Shown here piece by piece: positions 58,311 through 64,000 of a stretch of 64,000 nt of DNA. Within the stretch, counting starts at the first letter, position 1, and each line of letters starts with the position of its first letter. Position numbers and translations under genes: made by a program. The stretch comes from Aphelenchoides besseyi. Lineage: Eukaryota > Nematoda > Chromadorea > Rhabditida > Aphelenchoididae. A model generated the notes under the pieces. That model was not told the DNA's origin. It saw only the letters and a program-made list of their open reading frames with translations, and did no database searches. The stretch is taken from the NCBI GenBank assembly GCA_024699855.1, contig JAMPIQ010000005.1:93875-157874 (forward strand), written 5' to 3'.

Positions 58311-59997
58311 ATTTGTTCCAAAGAAAACAACTGAATCTTATCGACATATCACTCACTCAAATAAACCATGAATGAATAAATATGAGCAGTCAGACAAGAA
58401 ATTGAGTTGTTTCAATAGGTCCTTAATCAAAATCCGATAGAAAAATAAGCAAACGTCAGGTATGGAGCAAGACGAGATTAAAGATGCTGTCATGTTCAAA
58501 CAACTTGTTTGCTCGTAGAAATGAGAGCACTTCCAAGCCAAAAAACGTCTAAAAATGCAAAAGTTTGTGCAGCTCTTTCTGTCGATGATGCTGAGCTCTA
58601 ATTTGGCACATTGTTAACGAGGTTAGAAGAGTAAGAATCCACAAGTTTGAAGAGCAAAATTGAGATCGAAAACATACCCGAAAATTGGCTCTTCTGAAAT
58701 TGATCAGAACGACAACTGTAGTTGATCTCAACCATTGTAATTTGCAAGAATAACTACACGATGATGGGTTAGTTTGTGATGCTTCTTGGATTTTAATCAG
58801 TCTATTGGTTGCAGAAATCAACTTCACATCTATGGCTCAAGATAAGGAAAGGCGAGAAGCATGTTTGTTTCTTTTCATAATCGTCGAACTTCAGATGACT
58901 TACATAGGACAAATAAATCAAAATCCCAACATTCAAAGTTCTAACCAAACGTTTCTCGTGGTTATCGTAGTGAGCGCTCGCCAATTATTGGTTCAATTAT
59001 CGTAAAGAAATTCAAAATCACTACGTGGAAAAGCAACCGGATCTTCACGTCATTTCACTCGAAGTTTTACGGGTAGCTGCTACTACCTCTGATCGCTGAT
59101 CGTGTCAACCTGTTGGGTCGGATGTAAACCCGAAAAAGCAGTCGATTCGGCCATTTTACTCGCTCCTTCTTTTCTCCATTTGCTCTTGAATTCTGTTCAG
59201 TGGATCAGAGTACAGATTTTTTACTGTCTAGTTTTCGATTGGGACTGGAAGGGATAATGGAATTGATGATTGTAGTGTATTCGGAGGGTGTTATTAGCGA
59301 ACATTCAGGCAATCCTCCTGTAGCGAGATCGATGTTGTTGTTCTTCATTTGCGACTGTTTCCAAGGAATCTCAAGTGAACGTCACAGCATCTAGCCACTT
59401 GCTTTCAATCTCTGATCATTAAAAACCATCACACCACTCCAAGCTTCTGCATTCAATAGTTCAAACAGAAGCTACTCCAGTTTTGCCATCGTATATTCTG
59501 GAATGCGATCACTGCGAGTTTATAAGCAACGTCCAACGATGATCATTCGTGTTGTTTGGGCGCAAAGAGAAATGTAAATGGCGTGCCAACCAGCTTCGCG
59601 CAGTAAAAGACGGAGCTACCTTGTTTCGTGATCGGGCGCCATGGCCGTTCAGATGGTCAGTTGCCGTTTTTCTTCATGACCAAGCAACCGGTTGCCATCT
59701 CTTCCTCCGCTTTGTTCTAATCTTCGTCGTTTTGATTTCGTTTACCGAACGATTTCTCCTGCTTGCTTAATCCGAAGTTTACAGTCACCTATCCCGTGGT
59801 CATCCAAAGCTCTAATCTTGATTGCCTCATGTCGCTTTTCTCCGCGTTGGTCAAGAATTGTGTTCACTGTTGTTGTGTTGTTGCAGCTTGTTGTTATGCT
59901 TTCTTCCCATTTCCTACGCATTTCAATTTGTTGTTTGGGTTTGTTAAGTCAAGCTTGAGAATAACTCTACGACTGTCGTTGTCATCATTCTTTTTGC
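58311..59997. other. Gene-poor region
   Basis: About 1.7 kb without a supported exon. AATAAA signals at 58361 and 58375 would end the DOCK transcript. Open frames further on (58805-59005, 59549-59770, 59763-60035) lack domains and splice structure. Confidence 0.45.
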
Positions 59998-60458
59998 TAA
60001 CAGAGATCGAAGAAAATTTGGGGACTTCGATTTGAATGAATCTTAGAAATCTTGTAAGAGAGTGTTATCCACTTATTCGCTTGCAGTTTCGTGATCTTGT
60101 CTAGCGAACTGAACGCCGCCATTCCGCTTTCCCACGACAACGAGTAGGTGGCCAAAATGATTCCAATCACATTGAAGATCGACGTGGCTCTCGGAGCAAA
60201 CTAAAAGCCAAAAAGAAAAGCAATTTCAAAGACCTGGAACCTACGAACCTGAAAACCGAATGTACGACCATAGAAACAAGAAGCATCCAGGCTCTCGATT
60301 CCCTTCAGCATCCCACGATACAACGAGTAGTCGCAGTCAAGCGACGGGAACAACGAGCTCTCGTCCAATGTTTCGGTCCAAAGCACGACCGAAATCCATT
60401 TCCCGGTGTGTTCGTCGTAGTCGCATTTTCGTGCAGCCTCTTGCATCTTCAGCATCAA
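59998..60458 (-). pseudogene. Truncated hormone-sensitive lipase N-terminal copy
   Basis: The minus strand encodes the HSL_N segment: LMLKMQEAARKCDYDEHTGK, LFPSLDCDYSLYRGMLKGIE and SLDASCFYGRTFGFQ. After an intron it reads FNVIGIILATYSLSWESGMA. Sequence 60111-60307 is almost identical to 63807-64000 (four substitutions seen). Left of 60111 the match ends abruptly. The frame then runs through unrelated sequence to TAG at 59998-60000, so the catalytic half (HGGGW, GDSAGGN) is missing. Preceding exons of this copy probably extend right to about 60640 (YFHANQTKSMCYQRIAECC) but are not certain. A partial duplicate of the lipase gene at 62360-64000, fused to new 3' sequence. Confidence 0.6.
60111..60307 (+). 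repeat. Duplicated lipase exon block (partner at 63807-64000)
   Basis: Direct repeat, same orientation as 63807-64000. It includes two exon parts and the intron between them; intron sequence is as conserved as exon, indicating a recent duplication. The partner is cut by the window end, so the full length is unknown. Confidence 0.9.
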
Positions 60459-60900
60459 GTCTGAAATCAGCGATCTTTCGAATGGGCGATGTCAACAGTT
60501 GTTACGGTTGATCATTTCACTGCAACATTCGGCGATTCGCTGATAGCACATGGATTTGGTTTGATTCGCGTGGAAGTAGACGTGATTCTCGTCGGCCAGC
60601 TAAACCCTATGAAGTCATTTCGAACACGAGGAAATCAGATCACCAGTTTGAGCAAACGGAAAACTCCATCACGCTCCACGAGAATTCGCGGTCCGATTTC
60701 AACTTTGCGCGGAACGACCGTTGGAATGGCGTTGCGATGAGTTTCCGTTTGCATCGAGTCGGCTGGAACACACAAACGTATGATAAACCAGCGGATGCTC
60801 ATGACGCCCATTTCATTTCGTTTCAACGGCTCCGAATATCGAACTACAATCAGCAAGCATCTTCGTTTATTGGTACAAAATCATGATAAAAAAGTTCGCG

Positions 60901-61431
60901 TCAGCTGAAAACAATCACTAACGAGAATGAGATGAATAGCACGTGGGTCCATTGAGCTTGCGGCGAACAACAATGCGACATTCGGTGAAGGTTTAAGCGC
61001 CGGTCTCTTTCGTCCCACTCCCATAATAAAAGATAACTTTCAAAATGAGAATTCCCAAGTTGTGCGTGGCCTGCAAATCGTGAATGAACGTTCAACTGAA
61101 GTCCGATTACCTTGTTGAAATCCCGAAATTTATCTAGCAAAATTTTCGGCAGCTCGCTGTTCATGTCTTCCTTGTCGTTGTTGGATTGCAACGAACGTTC
61201 CACCTTGTCGACGACTTGGAACATTATTTCGTGAGCGACTTTGTCCAATACGATGCCGAGTTCACACAGTTCATCGGGTCGAGATTGACGTTCGTCCATT
61301 CTGCGGAACAATTGAGAAAACATGGGAAGACGGCGTTGACAGAAGCGATGAAATTCGCTTCGGAATTCATTGAGCGGAAGTATTTCAACCCTAAACAATT
61401 CGTAAGCCTCGACCAATAGCATGGCTTTCAC
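60901..61431 (-). CDS. Hypothetical helical protein exon(s)
   Basis: A long open frame (176 codons) with sustained helical, charged composition: LLVEAYELFRVEILPLNEFR, RLPMFSQLFRRMDERQ, CELGIVLDKVAHEIMFQVVD and LPKILLDKFRDFNK. The last third (from about 61060 leftward) probably crosses an intron. It lies between the truncated lipase copy and a membrane-anchor exon on the same strand. It could be a 5' part of the truncated lipase gene or a separate gene. I do not recognise the family. Confidence 0.35.
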   Translation of the reverse strand: MKAMLLVEAYELFRVEILPLNEFRSEFHRFCQRRLPMFSQLFRRMDERQSRPDELCELGIVLDKVAHEIMFQVVDKVERSLQSNNDKEDMNSELPKILLDKFRDFNKVIGLQLNVHSRFAGHAQLGNSHFESYLLLWEWDERDRRLNLHRMSHCCSPQAQWTHVLFISFSLVIVFS

Positions 61432-61474
61432 TAAACATGAAATTTCATTACGAATTAGAATGTCGAACTAACTT

Positions 61475-62170
61475 TCAGGAAGACCTGCGAAGCCGGTGTC
61501 TCGGACGTTGCTGTTCATTTTGGTGGCGTTTGGAATGAAACAGATGGACTGCAAATAAAAAGTTCACGATATAACACGTAAGTCGGAGTTTTCGCGCCAA
61601 CACGATTTTGGCACTACAAACGTAAACGTCTCTGAGCCAACTCCAGAGAATAATCACCACTGGACGATTTGTTCTGAGTGGCTTTGTTCCTTCAATATCC
61701 AAATCAAAGGGCGTGGATGAGTGAGCGATCGTGGGAGGAGCGCCGACAACAAGGGCCATTGGCATAACCTCCTACTTTCGAAAGAACAAAGGATGGTGAT
61801 TGCGAAAATCAGCGAGCCGTTTGAATTTTGCCCTTAGGAAGTGTGATGCGACAATCGGTGACGCCTCGTGAACGGCGCGCAAAAACAACAGTTTTCGCTA
61901 ATCACCCACAGCTAACGCCGTCGGTATTCGGTGGTTTCAAGGTACGTATTTTTGCTTGGCAGTCGAAAACAACGATTGCCGCAAGACATTGGTGGAGTTT
62001 TGGGGAAGAGAGCCGAGACGAACCTTCGGACGATTAAGCGCTGATATGTCGACGTAAACCATCGACGATGGAAGCACGAGGATGAACAAGAGACAACACG
62101 GTATCGAGTAAATCAGCCAAAGAAATCGACGCATAATTGAACTTCGACGATCGCTTTTCATCGCCGACAA
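61475..62170 (-). CDS. Hypothetical protein with N-terminal membrane anchor
   Basis: Two open stretches on the minus strand. 62170-61937 starts near MKSDRRSSIMRRFLWLIY and runs into a hydrophobic helix (PCCLLFILVLPSSMVYV), a type II membrane-anchor or signal pattern. 61765-61475 carries TPFDLDIEGTKPL and RTNRPVVIILWSW. The last phrase faintly resembles the start of the alpha/beta-hydrolase-like TMEM53 fold, which I could not confirm. Splicing between the two pieces is not resolved. Confidence 0.3.
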
Positions 62171-62359
62171 TCACAACCCAAGAAGTCGATCCTATTGCTT
62201 CAAAACGCCTAAGAGACTCAGTTCTTCTCTTCGATTAACGAAGCGGTTGAAGTTGTGAATTTTATTTCTTTTACAATTCGCTGTTGGTTTCGTTCAAAAA
62301 GTTTATTCATAGACAAAAAAAACGAAGAACATGGTTGTTAACAAGATCAGTAGCTTTCA

Positions 62360-64000
62360 TCAGGATCGTCGTGTTCGGCCGAAGAAGTTGAAGGCAGTTC
62401 GGGGTCGACCCGCAATCTTCATGAAACCTTCGTTCGTTGAAACCGGCGATTCGAACGCCGGCATTTCGAAGTTTCTTTGCAAACGTGATCGTTTCGTCCA
62501 ACAATGGATCCAGATGGCACGACTAAACTCGAAAATTGTACGTTCAAAATCGTTCGCTTACAATGAAACGACAAGTCGGAAGTTCGCGGAGCAACTCGTC
62601 GGGAGTGTACATGGGCGAAATCGAACAGTCTCGTGGCAGATTCAATTTGAGCAGCTCGCTAAGCGAAGTTTCAACTTTCTCTGCTTCCTAAAATCACTAT
62701 CTTTACTACGTCGAATACTCGACTAAATCACCTTCTGTGCAGCACGAGTCAATTTCGGAGTACTGCAGGTGCGAGTTCGTGGACCGCAAATGCGTACCGG
62801 AGTCGTGCAGTGAAATAGTCGCCGTCATGCATTCACTACGTCGACATATTCCAACAACGACTTGTGTCCTCGTTGACTGATCAAACTGTTGCTTGTGATT
62901 TCCGATCTAGTTCCATTCGGACAACAGTCTGTGTACGCAGCAGCACAACGAATAACAATTCCCATGTGAAGAAGCGGGTCTGTGAAACTGAGCACCCGTG
63001 ATGGCGAAGGAAGATACTATAAATGGCAACTTCAAAAGATCATAAAGAAAGCAAAGTACTTGGAATCAAACCGTCCGGCATTCTCGCGGCTTTCAATTGA
63101 GCCAAACGAAGGGCAACCGAAACGATCAGATTACCACCGGCCGAATCTCCGACCATCAAAAGTTTTTTGCCGTCCCATCCAAACTTCTCAGGATTCTTCA
63201 GAATCCAGGCATAAGCGTAGAGCACGTCTTCGGTGGGAAGTGGAAATGGGAATTGAGGAGTTAGCGAGTAATCCACCGACACAATCGGGCAGTCCAGATA
63301 CTTTGCGCACAACCGTAAATATGTTTCGTGCGATTTTGACGATGTTGCTACATAACCTAAAAGAAGGAACTCGCGTTTTTATATGTTTACCGCTTTTCCA
63401 ACCTCCACCGTGACAATGAAGTAATAGATTGGAGGAAAGTGGCTTCGTTGATTTTTTGGACGACTAAACATCTCGACGATCAGAAGCATTCAATCCACGT
63501 GACCTACCAATCCTTCACGACTTGTTGCCGACAGGATGCGCACTTGTAACGGAGCTGATGGTCCATGAGCACCCGGTTCAGGGATTTCAATTGACCGCCC
63601 ATCTCTTCCATCCAATCGGATCGGACCGTCCATCGGAATCAGAACGATTTTGTTGATCTCCATCGTTGGACAAAGCAGTTTCGGCGGCGGGATTTCGGAT
63701 AGGTTCCAAAAGTCGCGGCAAAACTCCAGATCGGCTTCCCGAGTCACTTTGATGATTCGTCGAGCACGCTCTTCAGGATTCAGAAAGTAGCGGCCGGAAT
63801 GGAGCAACGAACTGAACGCCGCCGTTCCACTTTCCCACGACAACGAGTAGGTGGCCAAAATGATTCCAGTCGCATTGAAGATCGACGTGGCTCTCGGAGC
63901 AAACTAAAAGCCAAAAAGAAAAGCAATTTCAAAGACCTGGAACCTACGAACCTGAAAACCGAATGTACGACCATAGAAACAAGAAGCATCCAGGCTCTCG
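62360..64000 (-). CDS. LIPE: Hormone-sensitive lipase (partial; frame damage)
   Basis: Cytosolic lipase of the HSL family hydrolysing acylglycerols and sterol esters. The 5' end is beyond the window. Exons leftward: GIILATYSLSWESGTAAFSS, YFLNPEERARRIIKVT and FCRDFWNLSEIPPPKLL (HSL_N). After a Pro/Gly linker comes LLLHCHGGGWKS, the oxyanion-hole HGGG (63410). Then YVATSSKSHETYLRLC, LDCPIVSVDYSLTPQFPFP and GKKLLMVGDSAGGNL, which holds the nucleophile Ser (63140). DPLLHMGIVIRCAAAYT (62950), SPMYTPDELLRELP (62620) and DPLLDETITFAKKLRNAG (acid Asp, 62500) follow. The join before 62990 is one nucleotide out of frame. Near 62440 the expected PHGF motif reads NEGFM, or needs a frame change. Either decay or assembly error. 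Confidence 0.78.

Noticed and set aside
1..64000. CRISPR arrays, bacterial insertion sequences, tRNA or rRNA genes
   Set aside because: None seen: the only regular repeats are the 1.5-kb tandem gene units, the lipase block and the 167-bp inverted element; no cloverleaf with a proper T-loop box was found by eye.

Overview
The window is nuclear DNA from a compact animal genome. Every recognisable gene is split by very short GT-AG introns (mostly about 35-60 bp), intergenic gaps are usually 100-600 bp, and genes lie on both strands with no bacterial-style operons. The gene set is metazoan: TAF1, Regnase, an LRP-type receptor, DOCK, RanBP9, SCAMP, GALK2, hormone-sensitive lipase. Short introns, moderate GC, a cathepsin B-like relic and a lineage-expanded, divergent DNA/RNA non-specific endonuclease family suggest an early-branching (enoplean/dorylaimian, Trichuris/Trichinella-like) nematode. 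That placement is inference, not proof.

Layout. 1-12 kb: a minus-strand block with TAF1 (TFIID), a Regnase/ZC3H12 RNase and the mitochondrial ATPase AFG1L. 12-23.3 kb: plus-strand genes for a YccV-domain protein, an Ig-domain surface protein, a large LRP-like receptor (four YWTD/EGF modules, no LDL-A repeats) and a CUB-domain protein. 23.3-26.6 kb: divergent GINS1 (replication) and DDX52 (ribosome biogenesis). 26.7-34.7 kb: an accessory zone with an Hsp90/TRAP1-like relic, a frameshifted endonuclease relative, a near-perfect tandem triplication of a catalytic-histidine-less endonuclease-like gene, a secreted relative that keeps the His motif, and a broken cathepsin B-like gene. 35.7-53.3 kb: dense housekeeping genes (GALK2, SCAMP, PUM3, RPS29, RMDN1, RANBP9/10, DUS2, PSMD3, STOML2, a CIB-type EF-hand protein). 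54.5-58.3 kb: a divergent DOCK1/CED-5-like exchange factor. 60-64 kb: a partially duplicated hormone-sensitive lipase locus, with one truncated N-terminal copy and one longer, reading-frame-damaged copy running off the window end.

The two signals I consider most novel are the endonuclease-like cluster, with recent duplication and loss of the catalytic His, and a 167-bp element present in two near-identical inverted copies (21343-21509 and 53689-53855). That element carries a covarying stem followed by a T5 tract, so it is a candidate small RNA gene or short mobile element.
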